Positions 54,133-62,347 of a stretch of DNA of 64,000 bases are shown here, one piece after another. Numbering within the stretch: the stretch's first letter is position 1; the number at the start of each line of letters is the position of its first letter. The DNA comes from Muribaculaceae bacterium (GTDB lineage: Bacteria > Bacteroidota > Bacteroidia > Bacteroidales > Muribaculaceae). The notes under the pieces are model-generated. The model did no database searches. It was not told the DNA's origin and was given only the letters and a program-made list of their open reading frames with translations. A program made the position numbers and the translations under genes. Location of the stretch: the NCBI GenBank assembly GCA_017462345.1, contig JAFTRI010000023.1, positions 1 through 64,000 on the forward strand, read 5' to 3'.

Positions 54133-54483
54133 ATGAACACAGAAGAAGTATATGCCTTTTGCGAGAGCCTGCCCCATGCTGAAGCAGCATTTCCCTTTGA
54201 CCAGATAAACCTTGTATTCCTGATTGGAGGCAGGATATTTGCTCACATCCCTCTTGACAAGCCTGAAATAATCATAGTTAAGTGCGACCCCGAACGCGCC
54301 ATCGAGTTACGGGAAAGGTATGCAGGAATAAATCCCGCATGGCACTTCAACAAGAAACACTGGAATCAGATGGAACTCACAGGCTCAGTCCCGACAAGCC
54401 TTATTAAAGAACTGATAATACACTCATACGAATCAGTCATAAGCAAACTGCCCAAAAAGATACGCACGCAGCTAAACCTGTAG
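54133..54483 (+). CDS. MmcQ/YjbR family DNA-binding-like protein
   Basis: This 116-residue cytoplasmic protein has the family segments CESLPHAEAAFPFD, FAHIPLDKPEIIIVKCDPERA, INPAWHFNKKHWNQMEL and LIIHSYESVISKLPKK. The fold is CyaY-like. The function is not established, although some members bind DNA. It is 12 bases after the DUF4834 gene. Confidence 0.9.
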   Translation: MNTEEVYAFCESLPHAEAAFPFDQINLVFLIGGRIFAHIPLDKPEIIIVKCDPERAIELRERYAGINPAWHFNKKHWNQMELTGSVPTSLIKELIIHSYESVISKLPKKIRTQLNL

Positions 54484-54498
54484 AATCCTGACACGCCT

Positions 54499-55194
54499 AT
54501 GTCCGCAACTTATTATACCATACGATTATTTGAATTTCTGAGAAAAGTAGCACGCAACAACAATCGCGATTGGTTTCACGCACACAAAAACGAATATGAC
54601 GAACTACGGGCATTGTGGATGGAGGATCTTGACCGCCTGCTGGCATTGATGACCGCATGGGAACCACGGCTCACATCACAGTCAGCCAAGTCATGCGCCT
54701 ACCGTTTCTACCGGGACACACGTTTCTCCCAGGACAAATCCCCATACAAGACATTCTTTTCGGCAGCGATAAGCCCATGGGGCAAGAAAATACCACGTGC
54801 CGGATATTATCTGCACATGGGTATCGACGAAGAAAATCTGTGGGGAGGCTCCGGGCTATACGGAGGCTTATGGTGTCCCGATGCCGCAATGTTGCGAAAG
54901 ATACGTAATGCCATCGTCGACAACATCGAGGAATTTGAAGGGATTATAAACAACCGGGAACTCCTGCGGTTCTACCCCGACTGGATAGGTGACAAACTCA
55001 AGAAAGTACCCGCAGGATGGGATCGTGACCACCCGCAAGCCGAGCTGCTGAAACTCAAGGAATACGGCCGTCTGCACTCCTGCAAAGAGAAATTTTTCAC
55101 CGACCCCTCCTGGGTTGAAATCGCCGCTGCACGATTCTGCCTGCTGAAACCGCTTATAGATTTCATCAACTACTCTATCGACGAGGAAATTTAG
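54499..55194 (+). CDS. DUF2461 family protein
   Basis: The 231-residue protein has FLRKVARNNNRDWFHAHKNEYD, YRFYRDTRFSQDKSPYKTFFSAAISPWG and LWGGSGLYGG, the standard segments of DUF2461 (the TIGR02453 type). The biochemical role is unknown. It is the last gene of the phospholipid transcript and is followed by a hairpin. Confidence 0.9.
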   Translation: MSATYYTIRLFEFLRKVARNNNRDWFHAHKNEYDELRALWMEDLDRLLALMTAWEPRLTSQSAKSCAYRFYRDTRFSQDKSPYKTFFSAAISPWGKKIPRAGYYLHMGIDEENLWGGSGLYGGLWCPDAAMLRKIRNAIVDNIEEFEGIINNRELLRFYPDWIGDKLKKVPAGWDRDHPQAELLKLKEYGRLHSCKEKFFTDPSWVEIAAARFCLLKPLIDFINYSIDEEI

Positions 55195-55227
55195 CGACAA
55201 AATCACTTTATTAGCCAATCATACAGA

Positions 55228-55258
55228 TATGCCGGAAAACCTTGACGCCTCCGGCATA
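55228..55258 (+). terminator. Hairpin after the DUF2461 gene
   Basis: TATGCCGGA pairs perfectly with TCCGGCATA. Only a weak T-tract (TTGTTTT) follows, so it may be a partial terminator before the recombinase gene. Confidence 0.6.
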
Positions 55259-55295
55259 CCAATTGTTTTCATGTAACAAAAATACCTGTATCATT

Positions 55296-55937
55296 ATGAC
55301 CATTGGCTATGTAAGGGTTAGCACAAGCAAACAACATCCGGCTAACCAACTGGAGGAAATCCAACGATTTGCCGACACCAGGAGTTTCGTAATCGACCGC
55401 TTCGTCATCGAAATCGTCAGCGGCAGGACCGCCGAAAAAGACCGTAAACTCGGGGCACTGCTGAGACGCATGAAAAAGGGTGATACCCTCATCGTAACCG
55501 AAATATCACGATTGAGCCGTACCATGACCGAAATCATGTCAATAATGGGACGCTGTCTTGAACGTGGGATAAACCTCTACACAACCAAGGAAGGCTATAC
55601 ATTCGACAATTCCATCAACAGTAAAGTACTGTGCTTTGCCTTCGGGCTTGTGGCAGAGATAGAGCGTAATCTCATATCGATGCGTACCAAGGAAGCCCTC
55701 ATGCTACGCCGGGCTGAAGGTGTCACACTCGGACGACGGCACGGCAGCTATACCAAGACATCAATCCTCATCGACAATAAGCCCCACGTCATGGAAATGC
55801 TGGACTCAGGATGCACCATAGGGGAAATATGCCGGTATTACCGGCTGTCAAGAGAGACATTCAACCGCCTGCGACGCACCGACAACGATATTACCACCGC
55901 CCTGCTAACCCGCAAGAAACATAAATGCCGGAACTAA
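55296..55937 (+). CDS. Master DNA invertase (Mpi-type) serine recombinase
   Basis: The start was set at 55296 (MTIGYVRVSTSKQ), giving 213 residues. The upstream in-frame reading adds a sequence not shared by the family. Catalytic Ser9 lies in RVSTSKQ. The resolvase domain continues with GALLRRMKKGDTLIVTEISRLSRT and FAFGLVAEIERNLISMRTKEAL. A C-terminal helix-turn-helix is seen at TIGEICRYYRLSRETFNRL. It closely resembles Bacteroides Mpi, which inverts promoters of surface polysaccharide loci. The invertible segment at 61251-61486 is the obvious local target. It converges on the envelope operon across a shared terminator. Confidence 0.9.
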   Translation: MTIGYVRVSTSKQHPANQLEEIQRFADTRSFVIDRFVIEIVSGRTAEKDRKLGALLRRMKKGDTLIVTEISRLSRTMTEIMSIMGRCLERGINLYTTKEGYTFDNSINSKVLCFAFGLVAEIERNLISMRTKEALMLRRAEGVTLGRRHGSYTKTSILIDNKPHVMEMLDSGCTIGEICRYYRLSRETFNRLRRTDNDITTALLTRKKHKCRN

Positions 55938-55950
55938 TATCCACACAATA

Positions 55951-55993
55951 AAGTGAACCCCGAAAGTTAATATCCGGCTTTCGGGGTCCACTT
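55951..55993. terminator. Bidirectional terminator between the invertase and the envelope operon
   Basis: AAGTGAACCCCGAAAG pairs with CTTTCGGGGTCCACTT (one internal mismatch pair), with short T-runs on both sides. It separates two convergent genes. Confidence 0.82.
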
Positions 55994-56016
55994 CTCTTTA
56001 TTATCGGGTCTCTATT

Positions 56017-57504
56017 TTATTTTTTCTTTTTCAGACGCAACAACATTCCGGGGTATAAATCAGCCTTTGACTTGAATTTGAATTTGGTTTCTCCAAGATT
56101 CACGGCATCCGAATCAAATTCCACTTTCTTGCCTTCTGCAGCTTCGGCTTCCACCTCGGCAAGCTCGTCGGCAGCGCCATAACGGTTATCCCAGATACTA
56201 CCCTTTTCTACGACAGCAGTACCCACTTCGTTATAGGTTGTTTTCCCGTTTTCGTCCTCAACGGCTTCAAGTATCGTATATTCATCCTTTTCTTCAAGAC
56301 CTTCCTTCATTCCTATCTGTGCATAAAGGAATTTACCACTTTCATCGATACGGGTTACAGGAGCCTTGGTACGGAACACCTCATGGGTCCTCTGCAATTT
56401 GCATATGGCTTCATCAATCGCACGGGCAACGGCGCGCTTAACCAATTCCGATTCTGACTTCTTGGAAAATATACTCTGTGAGACACTTGCACGCGATCTG
56501 TCCTTTCCGATAAATTTGAGTTTGCACATACCCGATGCGACAAGTTCCTCGATAGGCTTGTCCCAATATTTTCCCTCGAATGTACGCAATATATCTTCAT
56601 TCCACTCCAACTGGTACAGATAGGTCACAGCCTGAACCGAAAAGCCTTCGCCAGCGATTGCACTTGCCGATGCCCCGGCAACCTTTGACACGAGAGCACC
56701 TATACCGCCAAACTGCCCGCCAACCGCATCGGCCATTTTCTGGGCTTCAGCGATAACCGCCTTGTTGCTGCGATAGCGCAGATTAACCCCAATAACGAAA
56801 GTATTGCCTATCAGCTCCACTCCGGCATCCCTTACCGCAGCAAGTCCACGCTCACTGGCAAGGGCTTCGGCCTTGGCCTGTTCCGAAGCGTCCTGCATTC
56901 CTCTCTCAAAAATCAGTTCCATATTATATTTGCTGCTGTCGGTATAGTTATACCACTTTCCCACAAGCATGGGGGCGGTTTTCTGTTCTTCGAAGAATTT
57001 CAACAACACAGCAGCCAATTTATTTTCAACCGTGTCGGTCTGGATAATTGCAGAGTTGCTTCCCAATGCCGCGCTACCGAGACCTTTGGCAAATTTTCCG
57101 AATCCCTTCTTTTTCTTTGTTCCCTGCGATTCATTTGCCGTTTTTACCTCCTCATCTGTAACAGAATAGTTATCAAAGTCAAGGACACGCACACTAAGGT
57201 TATGGTCATTGAACTGTGTCGGTATCTCCACTTCAAGGAACGACTTCTGTGCAATTTTAGCCTTTGACATTCCGGCAGTTGCGGTCGTGTCCTGATCTTT
57301 CTTTACCATTGAACTTGCAAGAGCAGTAAATTCATTGGTGTTCTCAACTTCCTGTTCCAGCTTGGCATCCTGTGCATCGGAACGCACAAGGAATGTGTAC
57401 AAAGAACTACGGCGATAATTCGGGACCGAGTCCAGATTCTCAGCTGCGCCCATCGGGAGTACACACAGACAGGCCAGTGCTAAAATCAACTGTTTTTTCA
57501 TCAT
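56017..57504 (-). CDS. Exported protein of unknown function, last gene of the phase-variable operon
   Basis: The 495-residue protein has a signal peptide (MMKKQLILALACLCVLPMGAA). I recall similar Bacteroidales proteins with the segments PNYRRSSLYTFLV, FNDHNLSVRVLDFDNY, GVELIGNTFVIGVNLRY, TYLYQLEWNEDILRTF and LYPGMLLRL, but no name or activity. A lysine-rich linker (GTKKKKGFGKF) lies near residue 130. It follows the 322-residue gene by 39 bases and ends at a strong terminator. Confidence 0.7.
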   Translation of the reverse strand: MMKKQLILALACLCVLPMGAAENLDSVPNYRRSSLYTFLVRSDAQDAKLEQEVENTNEFTALASSMVKKDQDTTATAGMSKAKIAQKSFLEVEIPTQFNDHNLSVRVLDFDNYSVTDEEVKTANESQGTKKKKGFGKFAKGLGSAALGSNSAIIQTDTVENKLAAVLLKFFEEQKTAPMLVGKWYNYTDSSKYNMELIFERGMQDASEQAKAEALASERGLAAVRDAGVELIGNTFVIGVNLRYRSNKAVIAEAQKMADAVGGQFGGIGALVSKVAGASASAIAGEGFSVQAVTYLYQLEWNEDILRTFEGKYWDKPIEELVASGMCKLKFIGKDRSRASVSQSIFSKKSESELVKRAVARAIDEAICKLQRTHEVFRTKAPVTRIDESGKFLYAQIGMKEGLEEKDEYTILEAVEDENGKTTYNEVGTAVVEKGSIWDNRYGAADELAEVEAEAAEGKKVEFDSDAVNLGETKFKFKSKADLYPGMLLRLKKKK

Positions 57505-57543
57505 CTTAAAATTTACGTTTTTATTTATTTTTCATTTAGTATC

Positions 57544-58491
57544 TTACTTTACCCAATTGTAATTGTATTGCGGGGCTTTCTGATTCTGTCCCCATGCAAC
57601 ACCCACCTCCTTAGCGGCAGCTATGCGTTGCCGTTCGGTTTTGATGTTTTCTTTCTCCAACTCCAGCAGATCCTCATATTTCTTATGATTTTCATACTCC
57701 CAGTCGGCCTTTACCTTTGACGAGATTTCTTTGGCAAGAGCCTCGCCCTCCTTGTAATACTTGGATTCCGGATCGATTTCCGCAATATAACCGAGAGCCG
57801 TCTCTGCTCCGTAAGAATCAGGATCAGTACCCCAAGCAGCCTTCGCCTTCCCTATAAGCACAGAGCCCTCATAATCAATATGCTGCCGGTATATTGCCAA
57901 TGTAAGTTCCGAGGCTTCGGAATACCCTTTGCAACAGGCAGGTATCGAGGTTGAATAATACAGGGCCTCCCTATAGTCCCTCATCGTCATTGCCTCTTTT
58001 GCCTTATTCAGGATACTGGTATAATTCCGGTCATAGTACTCTATGATCTTGTCCACACCGTCAGATATGAAAGAGGCGAAAGCACGGTTTCTCTTATTCA
58101 ACGAACTCATTGCATTTATATAGGCACGTTCTTCGGTTGTACCGACACCGTTCACATCAAAGGATGTCGAGGCAACGACTTTCTTATCGAAATTATCACC
58201 GATGTAAACCGTAAGATTAGACTTTACCGCAGTCTTAATCGGCGGACCGGGGATAACATCGTACAATGCGTTGTCAAATCTTGCACCGATGAAAAACCTG
58301 TCGTAACCGTCGATTGCTGTCACTCCGGAAGCATTGGCAGCCTGCATCAACCGTGTTTTAACTTTTTCTTTTATGCTTTCAGGCACTTTATCCCCCTGAT
58401 TCAATGCCACAGCCGACAATGTGATGTCACAGTCTCCGGCATGGACACTGACTGCACACAGGCTTAATATCAATAACAGAACCTTTTTCAT
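57544..58491 (-). CDS. Exported protein of unknown function
   Basis: The start was set at 58491 (MKKVLLLILSLCAVSVHAG, a signal peptide), giving 315 residues. A start at 58512 would overlap the previous stop. The mature part has a domain with FFIGARFDNALYDVIPGPP and KSNLTVYIGDNFDKKVVAS, then a helical region (about 165-300) with TPR-like character ending in a charged coiled coil (LLELEKENIKTERQRIAAAKE). Role unknown; probably periplasmic. Confidence 0.7.
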   Translation of the reverse strand: MKKVLLLILSLCAVSVHAGDCDITLSAVALNQGDKVPESIKEKVKTRLMQAANASGVTAIDGYDRFFIGARFDNALYDVIPGPPIKTAVKSNLTVYIGDNFDKKVVASTSFDVNGVGTTEERAYINAMSSLNKRNRAFASFISDGVDKIIEYYDRNYTSILNKAKEAMTMRDYREALYYSTSIPACCKGYSEASELTLAIYRQHIDYEGSVLIGKAKAAWGTDPDSYGAETALGYIAEIDPESKYYKEGEALAKEISSKVKADWEYENHKKYEDLLELEKENIKTERQRIAAAKEVGVAWGQNQKAPQYNYNWVK

Positions 58492-58501
58492 AACCATTTG
58501 T

Positions 58502-59455
58502 TTATTTTTCACCTAAAACAAGAATACCGAAACCGAGACCACGTGAACTGTCCTTAGATACAATCTTGTACGGTTCCGCTCTCAGATATTTTCTCAGCCC
58601 CGAGACGAATCTCTTTGCATCCATTGCCCTTCCGCGTTCATCATACAACGGTATCCTGACCTGATTGAAATCAATACGGTTGGATGTTGTCGTTTTCGTT
58701 GAGAATCGGTGGTTGACAGTATTCTCATGCATCCAGTTCTCTATGATTTCCGACAGCTCATAACCGTCATACTCTTCCTCAAGACTTAGCCCCGAACCGT
58801 TGTCAAACACACGTACCGACACACTCACTTCACGTCCATTGGCAAGCAGGTCATCAAAGTGCATCTGCAATTGTGACACAAACTGATCCATGTGTTCAAG
58901 TACCGCCTCCTCAAGCAATACCGCCTCTTCGGCTGCGTATGATGCCGCACCTGTGCCGCTTGCATTAGCCACCTGCTTGCCGGTATAGGCATCCCTGCCG
59001 GTCAAGGTATATGTCACCGAACGCCTTGGTCCCACCGTATTGATATTCCAGTCAACATATATGCGTATGTCTGACTTGACAGTATTGAGCAATTTATCAT
59101 AAGTATTTTCCGCAAGAGAAGCTCCGGACTCATTTGACACAAGGAATTCGTCCTCAAGAGCCGTCTGCTCCAGCTGCCGCAAAGTCTCTGCTACCGATTC
59201 AAGGTTCATTCCCCGTTCGGTCATCATCTCACCGATCTTTGCCACCACATTGTTCACTGCACGATCATTCTGGAATGCCTTTTCATAATCAGGTATCTGC
59301 CGTGTACGGCCCTGGGTCTCCACAGCCTGGACATATCCGTGCTGATTCATCCACACATCGGCAGGGAACACCATCAGGGTGGGCTTCTTTGCCTGTGCCT
59401 CCACATATTCGGGCAAGAACATCAATAGGGGAATTAGCAAGATTATCTTTTTCAT
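58502..59455 (-). CDS. DUF6175 family exported protein
   Basis: The 317-residue protein has a signal peptide (MKKIILLIPLLMFLPEYVEAQ). Its start (KKPTLMVFPADVWMNQHGYVQ) and the segment NVVAKIGEMMTERGMNLESV match what I know of DUF6175 proteins. A middle part (VTYTLTGRDAYTGKQVANASGTG) and the AEEAVLLEEAVLEHM helix resemble proteins of the CsgG/LPP20 neighbourhood. Role unknown. It starts 11 bases after the preceding gene. Confidence 0.78.
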   Translation of the reverse strand: MKKIILLIPLLMFLPEYVEAQAKKPTLMVFPADVWMNQHGYVQAVETQGRTRQIPDYEKAFQNDRAVNNVVAKIGEMMTERGMNLESVAETLRQLEQTALEDEFLVSNESGASLAENTYDKLLNTVKSDIRIYVDWNINTVGPRRSVTYTLTGRDAYTGKQVANASGTGAASYAAEEAVLLEEAVLEHMDQFVSQLQMHFDDLLANGREVSVSVRVFDNGSGLSLEEEYDGYELSEIIENWMHENTVNHRFSTKTTTSNRIDFNQVRIPLYDERGRAMDAKRFVSGLRKYLRAEPYKIVSKDSSRGLGFGILVLGEK

Positions 59456-59466
59456 TTTTTCAGATT

Positions 59467-59961
59467 TTATGGTTTTATAATATTATCATCGATAAGACGC
59501 TGCCTCAATTCATCGCATTTCACTGTAACGACAATGCCTATACTCTGCCGGTCGGCACCTTTTGCCTCACTGTAATGAGACCGGTTATTGTCATCGTAGA
59601 CCACATACCTGCTATATTCCCCGCCTTTCGAGAAAAACGGGTTGAAATAGTAACTGTATTTTTCTTTGGCATTGACCTCATAGATGAGCGGCCGTCTTGA
59701 ACATTCGGAATTTCCGGCATTTACCCCGGTAAATATCACATCATTAAGAGCTTTTTTCTTTGCCGCCTCAATAGCCTCGGCCTTATTGGCGCCCTTTCCC
59801 CATACGCGCAGGGTCTGTGTGCCGTCATAGCCGATGCCAAGACATTGCGTATCAAATGTAACGTAAGAAGCAGTTTCATTTATCGTTGTCTTTTTGCTTC
59901 CGCATGATGTTACGGTCAATAATACCGCAACAACCACAACTGTAACCAAATTCCTTTTCAT
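59467..59961 (-). CDS. Lipoprotein, paralogue of the first operon gene
   Basis: The 164-residue protein has a lipobox (VLLTVTSC, lipid on Cys20). The mature part (YVTFDTQCLGIGYDGTQTLRVWGKG ... KKKALNDVIFTGV) shares layout and residues with the 160-residue protein at 60727-61209: VTFD, G-x-G, L-x-V-W, a C-terminal V-T-V-x-x-x-x-L-R followed by I-L/I-K. This recalls LPP20-like lipoproteins, but assignment is uncertain. Confidence 0.72.
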   Translation of the reverse strand: MKRNLVTVVVVAVLLTVTSCGSKKTTINETASYVTFDTQCLGIGYDGTQTLRVWGKGANKAEAIEAAKKKALNDVIFTGVNAGNSECSRRPLIYEVNAKEKYSYYFNPFFSKGGEYSRYVVYDDNNRSHYSEAKGADRQSIGIVVTVKCDELRQRLIDDNIIKP

Positions 59962-59980
59962 TGCTTTCCGTTATTTAGAA

Positions 59981-60727
59981 TTAGAATTCATATCCTATAC
60001 GCAAGGTTATAAATGAGATTCCCTTACGGTCTTCCATAATCCTGTCATCTATTATTTCATGGCATTTCATGGACTGCAACATATAGGACACACCCACAAA
60101 AAATGCCCGGCGCGGATGTCCGATCCTTATTCCGACTGTAGGGCGGAACATGAAGCCGTCACGAATAGCTCCACCAAGCTCCATGGAATAATACGGGACG
60201 ACAGTACGATACAACGACGGTATGAAATTACCCCTCACATTGGCATATATGGGGAATGACCATTCTATGCTTGAACTCCTCACATCCTCATTGTCCAAAT
60301 AATAGCGCGAGCCGAGTCCGACACCTATTTTGACATACTCATTGAACCGGTACCCGAGCGTGACATCAAGTTCGCCAAATCCCACATTATCCTTATTGAA
60401 CCGCAAGGAATACCCGCCCTGCAATTCGGTGGCAATCCAGAATCCGGATTCCTTCGTTTCATGATCCACATACGCAGCGGTACTGTTGGCCTTCGGCAAT
60501 TTGGGGGATTTTCCTTTCACCACCTTCCTCACCTCTATCGCGTTATAGACGTACAGCTCGCCGTTTACCGAACGAATCGAAACACTCTTGTTGTCCGTTT
60601 CACTCTCGATAACACCCTTAACTACATTTCCGTTATTTAGAAACACGTAGTCAAAGCCGTCATCGGACTGGGCACCGGCACATATATTTACTGCCAGGAC
60701 AAATAATGCAACCAAAAATTTTTTCAT
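59981..60727 (-). CDS. Small outer-membrane barrel protein
   Basis: The 248-residue protein has a signal peptide (MKKFLVALFVLAVNICAGA). An N-terminal domain (YVFLNNGNVVKGVIESE ... ELYVYNAIEVRKVVKG) resembles the small strand-rich modules seen before some Bacteroidetes barrels. An eight-strand-type barrel of about 150 residues then ends ISFITLRIGYEF. It overlaps the previous gene by one base. It is the likely outer-membrane anchor of the operon. Confidence 0.78.
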   Translation of the reverse strand: MKKFLVALFVLAVNICAGAQSDDGFDYVFLNNGNVVKGVIESETDNKSVSIRSVNGELYVYNAIEVRKVVKGKSPKLPKANSTAAYVDHETKESGFWIATELQGGYSLRFNKDNVGFGELDVTLGYRFNEYVKIGVGLGSRYYLDNEDVRSSSIEWSFPIYANVRGNFIPSLYRTVVPYYSMELGGAIRDGFMFRPTVGIRIGHPRRAFFVGVSYMLQSMKCHEIIDDRIMEDRKGISFITLRIGYEF

Positions 60728-61209
60728 CAGAAACCGTCGTTAATGTTTTTCAATATTCCTGCCGCTTCCAGATCCTTACGCAGCTGCTCTTTCAACACAG
60801 TCACGGTAGCCCCTACCTTATATTGTTTTTTTTCAAGTTTAACTACTTTCCGCGTATTGCTTATCACCTGCACATAATTGGAGAATGCGCCATCATCCTT
60901 GAAAAACTCGTTAAAGAAATCAGCGTGCTGCTGTTCAACATTCGCGCTTCCTGCCAACGGTTTTCTCTGCTGACGGAATTCTTTACTTGAAAAGCCTTTA
61001 AAAAGAATACCTTTCACTGCACACCGTCCAATCTGCACATCCGTGATATTTGGTTTTTTGCACATCACCCACACCTGAACAAGATCCGTTCCCTGGCTTC
61101 CGGTGCCGACACCCTCTATCTGGTAATCAAATGTCACCTCGGTATTATCTTTAGCGACTGATGGCAACACGACAAGTATTGCACACAAAATAGAGACAAA
61201 AAATTTCAT
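60727..61209 (-). CDS. Exported protein, first gene of the phase-variable operon
   Basis: The start was set at 61209 (MKFFVSILCAILVVLPSVA, a signal peptide), giving 160 residues; a longer reading from 61251 would begin at the inverted repeat. The mature protein (TEVTFDYQIEGVGTGSQGTDLVQVWVMCKK ... GATVTVLKEQLRKDLEAAGILK) is a diverged paralogue of the lipoprotein encoded at 59467-59961. It lacks a lipobox, so it is probably periplasmic. No promoter directed at it is present in the current orientation. Confidence 0.75.
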   Translation of the reverse strand: MKFFVSILCAILVVLPSVAKDNTEVTFDYQIEGVGTGSQGTDLVQVWVMCKKPNITDVQIGRCAVKGILFKGFSSKEFRQQRKPLAGSANVEQQHADFFNEFFKDDGAFSNYVQVISNTRKVVKLEKKQYKVGATVTVLKEQLRKDLEAAGILKNINDGF

Positions 61210-61250
61210 ATATATCTGTTTTAAGGGTTTTGCTTGAAATGTGTATCTCA

Positions 61251-61268
61251 AAAAACGTTGGTTTAAAA
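61251..61268 (+). repeat. Left arm of the invertible segment
   Basis: AAAAACGTTGGTTTAAAA is perfectly inverted at 61469-61486. It lies 42 bases upstream of the operon start. Confidence 0.95.
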
Positions 61269-61389
61269 CAGAAAAACATCGTTCACGATATATCAGTCAT
61301 CTAATTTACAAGCACATATACACGAGGAAAAACCGCCAATCCAATGGATGACAGTCCCTTGTAATTACAGATAAAGAAAAGACGTTTTT

Positions 61390-61411
61390 TGCCAAATTTT
61401 GATTTTTGGCA
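61390..61411. repeat. Hairpin inside the invertible segment
   Basis: TGCCAAA pairs with TTTGGCA across an eight-base spacer. It lies 33 bases upstream of the promoter box and stays upstream of it after inversion, so it could be an activator site. Confidence 0.6.
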
Positions 61412-61443
61412 TGAAGATATGGCTATTAATTAATTTTAATTAC

Positions 61444-61451
61444 TATTTTTG
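61444..61451 (+). promoter_or_regulatory. Promoter -7 element TATTTTTG inside the invertible segment
   Basis: A perfect TAnnTTTG match is directed rightwards, toward the 3' end of the HAD gene, in the sequence as given. Confidence 0.7.
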
Positions 61452-61468
61452 TGGCATAATTAATTGCT

Positions 61469-61486
61469 TTTTAAACCAACGTTTTT
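61469..61486 (-). repeat. Right arm of the invertible segment
   Basis: Exact inverse complement of 61251-61268. Confidence 0.95.
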
Positions 61487-61568
61487 AGCCGAATTTCTTC
61501 ACCGGTTTTCTCAATACCGTTGGTCACATCCCCCTAAACGACGCCATTCATTCCTTTGGTTATCAGTG

Positions 61569-62297
61569 CTAAAGCAGATCAATTGCGGCAAACAGCGATT
61601 GTATTTCCACACACCCCTCCGGTACAGGTTGCCGACACATCCCGTCACGGTTGAAATAGACAGCATGCCATCCCGCACCAAGCCCACCGGCAATATCAGT
61701 ATCGGGATTGTCTCCGATAATCAGTGATCGGCCGGCACTTCCCGACACCTTGTTCACGGCATAATCAAATATACGGCGATCGGGCTTGTTCACTCCTATA
61801 TCGTCACTCAACACCACAGCATCCATCATCCCCCCGATACCCGATGAACTCATCTTGCGATGCTGAACCTCGTAAAAACCGTTACTGATAACCCCTATGT
61901 TATAGCCGTTACGACGCAGGTGGCGTAACAGTTCCAAAGCTCCCGGCACAAGCCGTTTCAGCCTGCCGAGACGATCAAGATATTCACGGTCAAGCACTGC
62001 CGACATGGCAACGGCTCTCTCCTCAGCGCATCCGGCTTCCACGAGAACACGCCGGAAACGTTCGGTCATCAGAAACTCCTTGGTTATCTTACCCACATTG
62101 TACAGCGGCCACAGACTGTGGTTACACTCAAGATACCGTTCACGCCACTCATCCACTGTAGGAAAAAACTCCACCAAATGCTCCGACTCGTACACCTGAC
62201 CCAGTGCATCCAAGGAATTTGCACTGAAATCCCATATCGTATCATCAAGGTCAACCCACACCCAGTCGATTTTGCCGGTAGAAAACATTTTTCCCAT
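61569..62297 (-). CDS. HAD family hydrolase, YjjG-like
   Basis: The start was set at 62297 (MGKMFSTGKIDWVWVDLDDTIWDF), giving 242 residues. A longer reading from 62378 would overlap the permease gene and adds an unconserved stretch. Motif I VDLDDTIWDF, motif II VISNG and motif III/IV NKPDRRIF with IIGDNPDTDIAGG are intact. It is similar to pyrimidine 5'-nucleotidases of the YjjG type. The substrate is inference. Confidence 0.88.
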   Translation of the reverse strand: MGKMFSTGKIDWVWVDLDDTIWDFSANSLDALGQVYESEHLVEFFPTVDEWRERYLECNHSLWPLYNVGKITKEFLMTERFRRVLVEAGCAEERAVAMSAVLDREYLDRLGRLKRLVPGALELLRHLRRNGYNIGVISNGFYEVQHRKMSSSGIGGMMDAVVLSDDIGVNKPDRRIFDYAVNKVSGSAGRSLIIGDNPDTDIAGGLGAGWHAVYFNRDGMCRQPVPEGCVEIQSLFAAIDLL

Positions 62298-62347
62298 AAC
62301 TGATTTTCCGTAAACGTGACATCTGATTAACGCTTTTGTCTCCGCTT

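Larger units (their letters stand above)
61269..61468. promoter_or_regulatory. Invertible promoter segment, OFF orientation
   Basis: A 200-bp AT-rich segment lies between perfect 18-bp inverted repeats, without a gene. The only TAnnTTTG box inside is at 61444-61451 on the plus strand, pointing away from the operon; no CAAAnnTA exists for the minus strand. Inversion would place the box at about 61286-61293 on the minus strand, with a leader of roughly 70 bases before the ATG at 61209. Size and layout match invertible promoters of Bacteroides controlled by Mpi. Operation by the invertase at 55296-55937 is inference. Confidence 0.75.
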
